The translations under genes and the position numbers were made by a program. DNA of 32,500 bases from Nemertoderma westbladi (lineage: Eukaryota > Xenacoelomorpha > Nemertodermatida > Nemertodermatidae). The notes beneath the pieces are model-generated. The model made no database searches. It was given only the letters and a program-made list of their open reading frames with translations, and was not told where the DNA came from. The stretch spans positions 1 through 32,500 of the forward strand of contig JAUCBJ010001770.1 in assembly GCA_032718475.1 (NCBI GenBank). Reading direction: 5' to 3'. This document shows, piece after piece, positions 9,305 through 18,832 of the stretch. Within the stretch, counting starts at the first letter, position 1, and every line of letters starts with the position of its first letter.

Positions 9305-12300
9305 GTTAGTTGTAGCCGATGTGGGTCGGGGTAGATCAGTGATAGGAGAGCTTACACGAGTCGGGGTAGGTCAGTGATTGGGGAGCTTACATGAGTCGGG
9401 GTAGGTCAGTGATTGGAGAGCTTACACGAGTCGGCAGTCGGGGTAGGTCAGTGAATGGGGAGCTTACATGAGTCGGGAAGGTCAGTGATTGGAGAGCTTA
9501 CACGAGTAGGGATAGGTCAGTGATTGGAGAGCTTACACGAGTTGGGGTAGGTCATTGTTTGGAGAGCTTACACGAGTCGGGGTTGGTCAGTGATTGGAGA
9601 GCTTACACGAGTCGGGAAGGTCAGTGATTGGAGAGCTTACACGAGTAGGGATAGGTCAGTGATTGGAGAGCTTACACGAGTCGGGGTAGGTCAGTGATTG
9701 GAGAGCTCACACGAGTCGGGGTAGGTCAGTGATTGGAGAACTTACACGAGTTGGGGTAGGTCAGTGATTGGAGAGCTTACATGAGTCGGGGTCGGTCAGT
9801 GATTGGAGAGCTTACACGAGTCGGGGTAGGTCATTGATTGGAGAGCTTACACGAGTCGGGGTTGGTCAGTGATTGGAGAGCTTACACGAGTCAGGGTAGG
9901 TCAGTGATTGGAGAGCTTACACGAGTCGGGTAGGTCAGTGATTGGAAAGCTTACACGAGTCGGCAGTCGGGGTAGGTCAGTCAATGGGGAGCTTAAACCA
10001 GTCGGGGTAGGTAAGTGATTGGAGAGCTTACACGAGTCGGGGTAGGTCAGTGATTGGAGAGCTTACACGAGTCGGGGTAGGTCAGGGGGTAGGTCAGTGA
10101 TCTTGTGGTCAGTGGTCAGTGGGTAGTGAGCTTAAATGGGTTAGGGAGGTTCGGTGTTTGATGATTGTTAATTAATTGTAACTATTCAGCTACAATAACA
10201 ACCGTTTCACTTATTGTGCTGTTTAGAACTTGTTAATGTTAATAATAACTTACTCAAACCGGATAACGATACTGAAATATATAAACCACAGATATTTCCG
10301 GTTTTATCGATCATTCCAATAATGGCTATACGGACTTCCGTCATACGGGGTTCCGGGACTATTTCCTCTGACTTTTTGTCCCGGACATTTTTCGTTCCGG
10401 TGTTTTCGTCCAGGACCTTTTATCCCGGACTATTTTTGCCCGTTTTGGTATAAAAAGTGTTCTGGAATATGTTCGATATTATTTCTTATTCAAGTTCTAG
10501 AACTAATATTTTTTGTTCTAGGTATTTAAAAAATCTGGATTGCATTTAAAACGCATTGCAGATAGTTCTAAAACAACTCGTTTAAAATCATTGTAAAATG
10601 AGTCTTCTAATCTGTTGAAAACATTACCGCTAACGGAAGTGAAATTTTCGAAAATTTATAAAATTTCCAAAAAATAAATTTTTTATCTGTTTTTGTAGTT
10701 TGATAGAAGGGCTTTCATGTGCTGACATCGGTTTTCAACATTAAATTATTTTTTGACCACAAAACTGCAATTTTCAGCAACAGCATTTGATATAGCATTT
10801 GAACATTGGAACAGCATTTGAAATATTTGATTCCCAAAATATAGACCGAACATACTCAAACCACCATAAATTTTTCAAAACCAATAATTTTATGATGAAA
10901 TTTTCATAGAAGATGACCTACATATCTAGGTCTATTTTGCCAAAGTCTTGGGTCAAGAACTTCAACCCAGCTGGTATTACAGATCCTTAAGCATGAAAAT
11001 TTATACAATTTTTGATAAAACCGACCTGCACAAAAGTGCAATATTTTTCGAACAAACGGGTTTAAGAAGCTATCCATACTCAGTTTTCTTAAAGATTACA
11101 GTTCATTGTGTTAAAATTTCAGAGTTGTAGCTTTATAAAAAAAAATAGATTTGGGGTAATAGTCCCTTTAAGTTAGCTAGTGTTTGTTTTAAGTTAGTTA
11201 GTTAGTTTTGTTTCGTGGAGATGTACAGGCGATATATCTGGGACGAATAGTCCGTCCGGGGACGAAAAGTCCCGAGACGAAACGTCCTAGATTTCAAAAA
11301 TGATCTGATATGTGGTGAATGTTGAACTAACAACTAAATAGTCAAAGGGTCGAAAAGACATCTCCAAGGAGAAGCGACACTGTCAAAGTGTCAAACAATA
11401 ATAAGGGAAAGGAACAAGTTATCGAGGCTGCATTTTTTAACCAAAACAATAGACGACGTTAATGCAAATTGAGGGACAGGAGCAGGTTACAGAGACGGCT
11501 TTTTCTAACCAAAACAATAAACGACGTTGTTAACAATTGAGGGAAAAGTGTATGATAATAAAATTAAAACTACACCTCTTTCGACCCGTTGACTCTTTCG
11601 ACCCGTTGACTCTTTCGACCCGTTGACTCTTTCTACTCTTTGTCTCTTTCGACCATGTGACAGAGTGGATAAAATAGTACGTACAGTATGACACTTCATT
11701 GTGCTAAAGAATATCAAACGTTGTGAAATGTTGGGAATGGGTGTTGGCGTTTGGGTTTTCATGGGCATGGCATGACATATTAACAGACTGTTAACTCAGG
11801 TACGACTGTCGACGGTGACAGTCAGATACTATCTCGCACATCAACAGGCTCGTTCATCAATGGAATTGAACTAGTCGCGCATAAAAATATCGTGTTTTCC
11901 AGTTTTAGTGTGTTACTACTTTGTTACTATATATCCCTTTTATTTCTTGGTAGAATTTTGAGAACTTTACATAACTAACGGCTAATTTTCGCAGCTTGTG
12001 CGGCCGTACCTCCATGCGGAGCGCAGCCCTTTGTTGATCCTCCCTCCCAACAAAATCCTTCCATTTATTGACATAACCAGTTCCCACTAACGCAACCGTC
12101 ATTGTCCCTAGATTCATATCTATTTTATTCGTCTCGGATTGGCAATCATTTGTTTTCCGTGTAGCTGGAGAGCGTTTTTTGCCTTTGACAAGGGCCGTGT
12201 GCACGCGTTAAGAGTCACGATTACCGGCGAGTAATAAAGAATAACCACAGGGTGTTACATTGAATTCAGGCAGTTAAAGGGCGCTATCTAACACTGGTCC

Positions 12301-15300
12301 GGGCAACCCACTCCACCCTTTGTATCAATGCATAACTTAATAAACGAAATATTAAGTTATATTGTGCATGAGATCTGGTTTATTATGCAGCTTTCAACTT
12401 CGGTAATTACTGGCGGGCTATAATAACGTTATTTTGGGCGCAACAAAACGGATTTTTGGTTTCCTGAGATGTAAATAATGACGGTGTGAACGAATAGCGA
12501 GCAGAATCCTTCTGGCATCATTAGGATTGATTTTGGTTTCCTGTTTGACGGTCTTAATAGTTCCTTTTGGCTTCGCATGGTAACGGAAGTACTGCTGTTG
12601 GTGGCTTGTGCTTCATCAGCATACATTACTGCGTGGCAGTTTATAGGCTAATTGATTCAACGCTACTCATGCATATATGTTAATTGCTCCATTTACTGTT
12701 TATTGTATAACATAACAGTTGTTTATCGGGTGGGGAGGAAGGATGACTCGTGCGATGCTCTATTTATTTAGGGACTTATTTTGGTAATTGGTGGAGTAAC
12801 AAATTTGTAAACATTTACTTTCGTAGCAATAAAATTAATTCTATAGGATAAGTAGGTGATAACTAATTTCATTTTTATAATGGTCTCCAACCAAAGCATT
12901 TCTCTGTCCAACTGCATGTGTCACTTTTTGGTTTATGAATTTTTATAGCGAATTATTTACTTTCGTTTTAAATTATATACATTGTCTAATCACCTATTAT
13001 ATATCTAACAAATTCTTATCCATGTGCCGTGTGGTTTGTTTGAACGCAGGGCCTGCAATCTATTGGTTGTAGGTTCAGCCCCGCCAGGATCCACTCAGCC
13101 TCTCATCCACTGGGGTCGACAAAATGAGTACCAGTTAAATAACTGGGGAGCAAATCTTGGCCTAGGAGTAGCGCCCACCCCTACCCTCGGGTAGCAGCTA
13201 TCGAAAGAGGAGCCTTCGGGTCGCCTCCGACTTTTACCGACTGCTTGCTTTGCTTTGTGAATGGTTATAAACGCACAGCCTCAATCCAATTTCTATTATT
13301 ATTGACTACGTATTATATTTTGGCTACTGACCTAGAGCAAAAACCATGAAAATAAGTTTCTATGGGTACTTGTAAAGTCGCGGTTTAAATTGAAACATCT
13401 CAACTTGTTTTATTTCGAAAAATAGCCCCATAACACGAAAATTGCCATAGACTCAATGATAGAAACACCAGCTGGTGTGCTCATGAAAAAGAGAGCCTAG
13501 TAAATGAATGCTATATTGAATAGGCCCAAACTGCAGAGAAGTACATTACTTGCTAAGTTTAGTAAGGTTGTGTTTACTTAGTCACGCTATCCCATAATCA
13601 CAACAGCTTTTATAATTCATTAGATGATTTCAACATAATAATTAAAGTTTGAAGTTGTCTAGAAAATTTCTCGTACACCACCGGGACTACCCTCACACTA
13701 ATTTATTATCAGACAAAACAAAAAGCTTTTACTTGAAACGTACTGTCTCCTACGACTTGCTTCACGGGCCGCTAGGCCCGTCTCTAGTCATATTGATCCA
13801 AATCCACCATTCTATTCTAATTTTCTTTAGATGATACACTCATATACGATTCAACAGATTACAATCTCTGAAATGCCATCCATATATTTTCAAACCGTAA
13901 ACCCTTCGAAAAACATCCAAATACACAATACGACATGAATAAAGGTTGCCTTGTTCCTATTCTATTTATGTAACTTTGGTTTCTGTTTGGAACTGAGCCG
14001 CATGTTTGCTAATAACCTCGAGGGACACATTACGCGTCAGCTTACCGCGAATGATGTATTGCAGGGCTCCACATTAACTCCCCGTAGATGCTGTGTCTGA
14101 CGGACCTTGAAGAGACCTGTATGGGCCACTGATTCATAACTCACTTGGGACTATTGTCATTCATTCTACGCTATTTAGCTCTCATCTTAAAAATAATAGA
14201 TTGTTCCTTCTTTTAAAGCCGTCCGCTCTCTGATCTGTATTCTATGATGCGTGTTTGTATTTCTTAATAATCCTCGGGCTACTGGCTTTAATGTGTTGTA
14301 TATCTCTCTATTTGGTAAAGATACGAATGTTTAATCGAGCCTATTATAACCCAAGTTGTGCCGGTAGTGCCTTAGCTAACGGTATCCGGTAACTTTGGGA
14401 AAAATAAATATAAAGATTTTTTTTTGAATTCTCATCAGAGCCTAGGATATATATATATATTGTTGCATTAATGGAAGGGAGATCTGTGTCTGTAAGGAAT
14501 GTTATGACGTGTGTCTCCAATTTATTAAATCTGTACTCAAAAATATTCACACCTTTTGAATAGTCTTTAATTTTTTTAATTACTTTTTTAAATACAAACT
14601 AGATATCTCATTGTAACGAACCTGCAGCTGTTCTTAGCAATATATTAAATAAGGCTACGATGTATAACAGTGTGATTTTAATATCCAATATTGTCAATGT
14701 TAAAGTAGAAGTGAATACAGGCCGGAGGTATCCTTCGTATGATCGTATGTTATAAAAGTTACAGTCGTAGTGAAAGTTCAACGAAAAATACCTCACAATA
14801 AAATCACGAAAATATCGAGAAAGATTTAGACATAGAGGTCACTACGGTTCATATTGAGGGATAGTCCGTTTTTAAACTTTAATTAAAAAAATTATTGCGA
14901 AATTAATTATTTGTAAAAATTGACTAACATACTTATGCCATGCGATAATAACATTACGGTGTATATAAAAATTATTGATATTGAGGAGGTGTCTTATTAT
15001 CACTGATTGACTTAAGACACTGTGTACTATGCATAGATATACATTCTACTATATGGATGAGGTTTTGCGTTATAGCTTTTGGTAAATTTTATATTTGTAG
15101 GTTTGGTTCCAGAACAGAAGAGCTAAATGGAAGAAGCGAAAGAAGACAACCAACGTGTTTCGTACTCCCGGGGCTCTGTTGCCAGGCCACGGGCTCTCTG
15201 GCTTCTCCGGTCTGTCGTCTGATAGTCTCTACCCATTTACTCCCAGCTTCGACACTCGTTGGCATCCGTCTTTCTCTTCACCTTTCCCCAAACACAGTGA

Positions 15301-15890
15301 GAAAAAAACAGAACTTTAATTTAAAAAGAAATATCTTAATTGTGTTTGATGTTATGAATAGGGTAATCCCACTGGTTGTAAATGGTATTGAACTTACATG
15401 GGATACGGGATATAATAAATAGTATTAAGTGAATATTATTTTCGTAGACCGATTTATTTTAAAAATATAAAATTTACCGTTAATAACTTTACAATTTAAT
15501 CAATAATTAATATTACAATTACAAAAAATTACATTAATACAAAAAAATAGAATTTACCGCCGTTATTTAATCGTTACAGCTGACACATTTTCTCGGTTTT
15601 CTCCTGGGACCTATCAACCCCCTGCCCATATGATGCACCCCAGCCACCCCGCCACCCCATCCTCTCTTGGCTTCTCCCATCACCCAGTCTCGGACGCCTG
15701 TGTGTTCCCCCCTCCACCGCCCCTACCCATCCAGTCCCTCGCGGTAGACCACGACCAACCGCCCACGCTGACAGGGATGTATTCCTCGGCGAGCAATCTG
15801 CAGCCCCAGACGAGTTCCGCTTTCCGTAATTCACCACCATTGTCTGCTATGGGTTGCCTCGAAGCATCATCGGCTTACAGCACATGGTAA
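9071..15890 (+). CDS. otp: Orthopedia (Otp) PRD-class homeodomain transcription factor
   Basis: Coding exons are 9071-9304, 15101-15296 and 15580-15890, joining in phases 0 and 1 to give 246 residues without a stop. The homeodomain is residues 33-92: [15 protein letters not shown] in helix 1, [12 protein letters not shown] in helix 2, [20 protein letters not shown] in helix 3, with Gln at position 50 and Asn at 51. [15 protein letters not shown] directly after it is the Otp hallmark, and FDTRW further on matches NDTRW of vertebrate OTP. The homeobox is cut between positions 46 and 47, the usual PRD-class intron site. The C-terminal part is Pro/Ser-rich (PPPPPLP near 182). Otp is a nuclear DNA-binding regulator of neuroendocrine and hypothalamic-type neurons in known animals. 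No OAR motif is present before the stop; the stop TAA overlaps a good donor (ATG|GTAAGA, exon would end 15886), so a further exon may exist. The protein is shorter than vertebrate OTP. Confidence 0.93.
9314..10136 (+). repeat. 35-bp minisatellite in Otp intron 1, about 22 copies
   Basis: The unit, roughly GTCGGGGTAGGTCAGTGATT followed by GGAGAGCTTACACGA, repeats from about 10 nt after the exon 1 donor to about 10136. Units differ by point changes and small deletions. Longer-period copies are visible: the insertion GTCGGCAGTCGGGG plus AATGGGGAGC occurs near 9431 and again near 9959, and the GGGAAGG/TAGGGATAGG pair occurs near 9474 and 9612, showing block duplication. Almost every unit contains TAG|GTCAGT, one mismatch from a splice donor; one unit has the full consensus TAG|GTAAGT at 10008-10016. 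Confidence 0.95.
10345..11295. mobile_element. Foldback-like element with inverted arrays of GGAC/GTCC repeats
   Basis: The left end (10345-10445) is a degenerate tandem array of about 15-bp units of the form GTCCCGGACTTTTTC. The right end (11236-11290) carries the same motif on the opposite strand (GGGACGAATAGTCC, GGACGAAAAGTCCC, GACGAAACGTCC). Together they form inverted subterminal repeats around about 800 bp of AT-rich DNA with no transposase. Exact ends and a target duplication were not found. A MITE or foldback transposon is the likely nature; family unknown. Confidence 0.5.
11403..11540 (+). repeat. Two diverged direct copies of a 68-bp segment
   Basis: The segment from AGGGAAAGGAACAAGTTATC to the next ATTGAGGG is followed directly by a second copy beginning GGGACAGGAGCAGGTTAC. 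Both share AACCAAAACAATA(G/A)ACGACGTT. The copies are about 80 per cent alike by eye. Confidence 0.8.
11574..11655 (+). repeat. 17-bp short tandem repeat
   Basis: Three to four copies of CTCTTTCGACCCGTTGA followed by decayed versions (CTCTTTCTACTCTTTGT, CTCTTTCGACCATGTGA). Complementary words (GGGTCGAAAAG, TCAAAGTGTCAAA) lie at 11346-11396, so this may be one end of a degraded inverted element. Confidence 0.85.
11660..13020. other. Otp intron 1, unexplained non-coding stretch
   Basis: No gene seen; minus-strand frames at 11905-12204 and 12429-12626 lack domains, and the first begins at GTG. A perfect hairpin lies at 12332-12360 (ATAACTTAATA, 7-nt loop, TATTAAGTTAT). The stretch 11985-12230 is less AT-rich than its surroundings and would be a candidate for a conserved intronic enhancer. 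Confidence 0.4.
13025..13265 (+). mobile_element. tRNA-derived SINE in Otp intron 1
   Basis: A GC-richer block in AT-rich DNA. It contains the pol III B-box-like GGTTCAGCCCC at 13072-13082 about 45 nt after a weak A-box-like region (GTGTGGTTTGTTTGAACG), followed by a non-tRNA body (CCAGTTAAATAACTGGGGAG, then CCTCGGGTAGCAGC and CCTTCGGGTCGCC). No poly-A or target duplication was defined. Assignment as a SINE is inferred from B box plus body. Confidence 0.6.
13266..15100. other. Otp intron 1, distal part
   Basis: AT-rich non-coding DNA with a short (AT)n run near 14447-14460. The frames at 13649-13834, 14344-14550 and 14608-14796 show no domain. The stretch ends in the acceptor TATATTTGTAG at 15090-15100. 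Confidence 0.5.
15101..15296 (+). CDS. otp: Otp coding exon 2 (end of homeodomain and Otp-specific motif)
   Basis: Follows the acceptor ATTTGTAG. It encodes [15 protein letters not shown], then [17 protein letters not shown], a Ser/Phe-rich stretch and FDTRWHPSF. It ends CACA|GTGAGA at 15296/15297 in phase 1. Confidence 0.95.
15580..15890 (+). CDS. otp: Otp coding exon 3 (Pro/Ser-rich C-terminus)
   Basis: Follows the acceptor CGTTACAG; its first two bases complete a Thr codon left by exon 2. It encodes residues 144-246, with [19 protein letters not shown], a poly-Pro run and SSAYSTW before TAA. The base composition is far richer in C than the flanks, as expected for coding sequence. The region should correspond to the vertebrate stretch just before the OAR motif, which is missing here. 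Confidence 0.88.
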
Positions 15891-15892
15891 GA
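15885..15892 (+). other. Stop codon overlapping a candidate splice donor
   Basis: TG|GTAAGA: the TAA at 15888-15890 lies inside a donor match starting at 15887. Used as a donor it would leave a phase-2 exon end. An ATTAAA poly(A)-like signal follows at about 15908-15913, supporting termination here as the alternative. Confidence 0.55.
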
Positions 15893-17686
15893 TTATTTTA
15901 TTTTAATATTAAATTATTGAGTCGTTGCTTTTTTTACTCCATACCCGTCTGCACATCGATATTTCCCACTATATTATAAAAAGTCTGTCATCCCTGATGG
16001 CCTTTTATTATTTTAATATTTAAGGATGTTTGAGAATAGTTAATTATTTACAGTTCTAACTCAAGCAACATTAAATATGCTATTTAACATGCAATAGATT
16101 TATACAGTTAATACTTTAAAATACTTTAAAATTGAATTACTTAACATTATGCTAATCTGCAAGATGGATGCCGTTTTATTCAAACTTCTGCGCGTATGAT
16201 CATGGAATTCCACTCCAAAATACACTACTTATTAGTCCGGCAGATATTGCATTTTACCTTACATGGAATTATTTTATCTTATTCGAAACTAGCTAATGTT
16301 CTAGAATATCTAAACAGTAATAAAATTGTGAACATGCTTTGGAAGAACAAAAATAAAATGAAAAATTCAAATTTTCACGAAATGTTTGATTTTTCGATTT
16401 ACCTTAAATTTCCAAGTTTAGCTAGTAAATTCCGGCTGTATTGTTTAGGACGCCCTCCTGGCTCACCCGTGTGTTTTATTCTAGGTAAATTTAACAAAAC
16501 CATTGAATTTTTATTTAGTGTTCTAGAATTGTTGTATCTTTACATTATTGTGTATTTTGCAATGCCCTGTGGTATGTTTTCATAATAACAATGACACGGT
16601 AAAGCACAAGAGTCCCTTGAGTTCTCACAGTGCTATTCCCTCTTGGTGGGTCGTTTTTGAGAATAAGTAGTTTACTTGGTGAAAACTCATATATGAGTTT
16701 ATGAGCCATCGCCTGGACTTGGTAGAGATTATATTTTTCTGCTATTCCTCCTTGGTGAGAGTTTTTCTTCTACTTATAGAGTTAAAAAAAAATCACAAAA
16801 CAAAAACCAAAAACTGTTTGGAATTCATTAAAAGAATGACTTGGAAATTATTCGTAACATTTTGGAAGGGCCTCATACACTTAGTAATATAAAGTTGTTT
16901 ATCTAGTATACAAGTATATTATTAAATATTAACGTATCCGCACATTATATAGGAATATGCCAAGAATTTACCTACACCAGGATGTATAAAATTCTTCTGG
17001 AAATAATCTATTTTATCTTGTAATTGTAGTAATGGTCCTAATAATAATCAGATCAATCATTCAAATAGAGTAAATCAGAAATAACTTCTCGTCTCTCGTT
17101 TCAGAACTCCGAAATTAAGATGTTTTGCCTTCGTGTATCGGGGGGTGGTAGGGTAGCGCTACTTTAACACAGTCAATGAAAACCAATGGTAACAGGGCAA
17201 GGCTTTGTCCAAAATGAATAATTTTTGGTATATGGGTCAATCGATAACAGAAGGTGGTTTACAATAATGTCTTTTTGTAATATAGTTATAATAATTGAGT
17301 GCTATTTAATAGCAAAATTATTACTATTCACTGAAAACACTTATATTCGAACTTACATCTGTTATATAAACTAGCTATTTGGTATATATAATTAGGACAT
17401 ACTGTAGTGTTGAATAAAAGTATTTGTAAATTTTTTTGATATCGATTATTTCCAATCCAATTTTATTATCAAATTAATTAATTATTTTAATTTTCACATT
17501 TCGAAACCAATAACATGAGTTAGGATCAAAATTTGAAAATTCTGACCAATACTTTTGAAAACACCAGGCTTGTGATCCACAGACAGCCATATCTCGAGAT
17601 TGCTAAACGGTCTGCGAATCTTGATAAAAATATTGATAAAAATCTGCTCTAGATGAAATATAAAAAAATTTGAATGTGCTACTCCT
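15891..17686. other. Downstream of Otp exon 3, no exon recognised
   Basis: AT-rich DNA. I searched both the near 3' side and this stretch for an OAR-coding exon (SIASLRRKA-like) and saw none. An open frame at 16196-16585 (129 codons, Phe/Leu/Lys/Asn-rich) has no domain and is most likely chance. Confidence 0.5.
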
Positions 17687-17704
17687 CCCCCCCCCCCCCC
17701 CCCC
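17687..17704 (+). repeat. 18-nt poly-C tract
   Basis: Uninterrupted run of 18 C, about 105 bp before the 11-bp minisatellite. Confidence 0.95.
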
Positions 17705-17810
17705 TTAAAACTTAAGAATAATTTAGTATCTGTAAAATTTAATTTTCATCCATAATAATCAACTTAAATATAGTAAATATAAACTGTCTGTCAACTACTG
17801 TTCGATTGTC

Positions 17811-18346
17811 GTACAGTCCCCGTACACTCCCTGTACAGCCCCGTACAGTCCCCGTACAGTCCCCGTACAGTCCCCGTCCCCGTACAGTCCCCGTACAGTC
17901 CCCGTACAGTCCCCGTACAGTCCACGTACAGTCCCCGTACAGTCCCCGTACAGTCCCCGTACAGTCCCCGTACAGTCCCCGTATAGTCCCCGTACAGTCC
18001 CCGTACAGTCCCCGTACAGTCCCCGTATAGTCCCCGTACAGTCCCCGTACAGTCCCCGTACAGTCCCCGTATAGTCCCCGTACAGTCCCCGTATAGTCCC
18101 CGTATAGTCCCCGTACAGTCCCCGTACAGTCCCCGTACAGTCCCCGTACAGTCCCCGTACAGTCCCCGTACAGTCCCCGTACAGTCCCCGTACAGTCCCC
18201 GTACAGTCCCCGTACAGTCCCCGTACAGTCCCCGTACAGTCCCCGTACGGACCCCGTACGGTCCCCGTACGGTCCCCGTACGGTCCCCGTACAGTCCCCG
18301 TACAGTCCCCGTACAGTCCCCGTACAGTCCCCGTACAGTCCCCGTT
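17811..18346 (+). repeat. 11-bp minisatellite GTACAGTCCCC, about 48 copies
   Basis: A nearly perfect head-to-tail array. Variants are clustered: GTATAGTCCCC in several units between 17981 and 18105, GTACGGTCCCC in four adjacent units near 18246-18290, and a 6-bp CGTCCC slip near 17876. Each unit contains GTAC. The minus strand stays open through the array as an 11-residue repeat; this is not a gene. The array lies between Otp and the convergent hemopexin-like gene. Confidence 0.95.
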
Positions 18347-18832
18347 TTTTATTGTTATACATAAAAAAAGTTATATAATATTATCATTATTTTATACAAC
18401 CTACTGCCATTACTGTATTGCTGTCGTTATGTACAGACTTGAAATTGTAATAGATTTGTGACACAGTAGGCCTAGGTATTGGTATTTACATGAAAACATT
18501 TCTAACGGCAGTGAGCTGAACGGTAGCTTTTGCTCCGGTGGAATCAAATTAAGCTTTACAGTATTCTATTGCAAGAAATTGACCATACCATAAGTGAAGA
18601 TTCAAAGAGGTACAAAATGGGTGCAAGCAATCGCAAAGACAATGTGTTGTGTACAGTATAAGTAATAACCAGTTGAGGACGTTTGTCCGTCTTATGCATG
18701 TTTAGTACAGATCAATTACAAGAAATGTACGAATTCTAACAACATCTCACATTGCTCATATACTTTTCTTGGGAAAATATGTATTTGTTTACTAGTGATA
18801 TTGCTTAAATACCAACAACATAATAGCACTAT
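18347..18832. other. 3' flank / probable 3' UTR of the hemopexin-like gene
   Basis: Non-coding. The nearest minus-strand AATAAA I find is at 18348-18353, 480 nt past the stop codon and touching the end of the 11-bp array; if it is used, the transcript would end at or in the array. Confidence 0.4.

Noticed and set aside
11905-12204. Minus-strand 99-codon ORF in Otp intron 1
   Set aside because: Begins at GTG, no recognisable domain and no splice sites in context.
16196-16585. 129-codon plus-strand ORF downstream of Otp exon 3
   Set aside because: AT-driven composition (Phe, Leu, Lys, Asn, Ile), no domain and no OAR motif; longer than typical chance but not supportable.
17739-18362. 207-codon minus-strand ORF with YGDCTGTVRGL repeats
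   Set aside because: It is the 11-bp minisatellite read in a stop-free frame; no coding signal outside the array.
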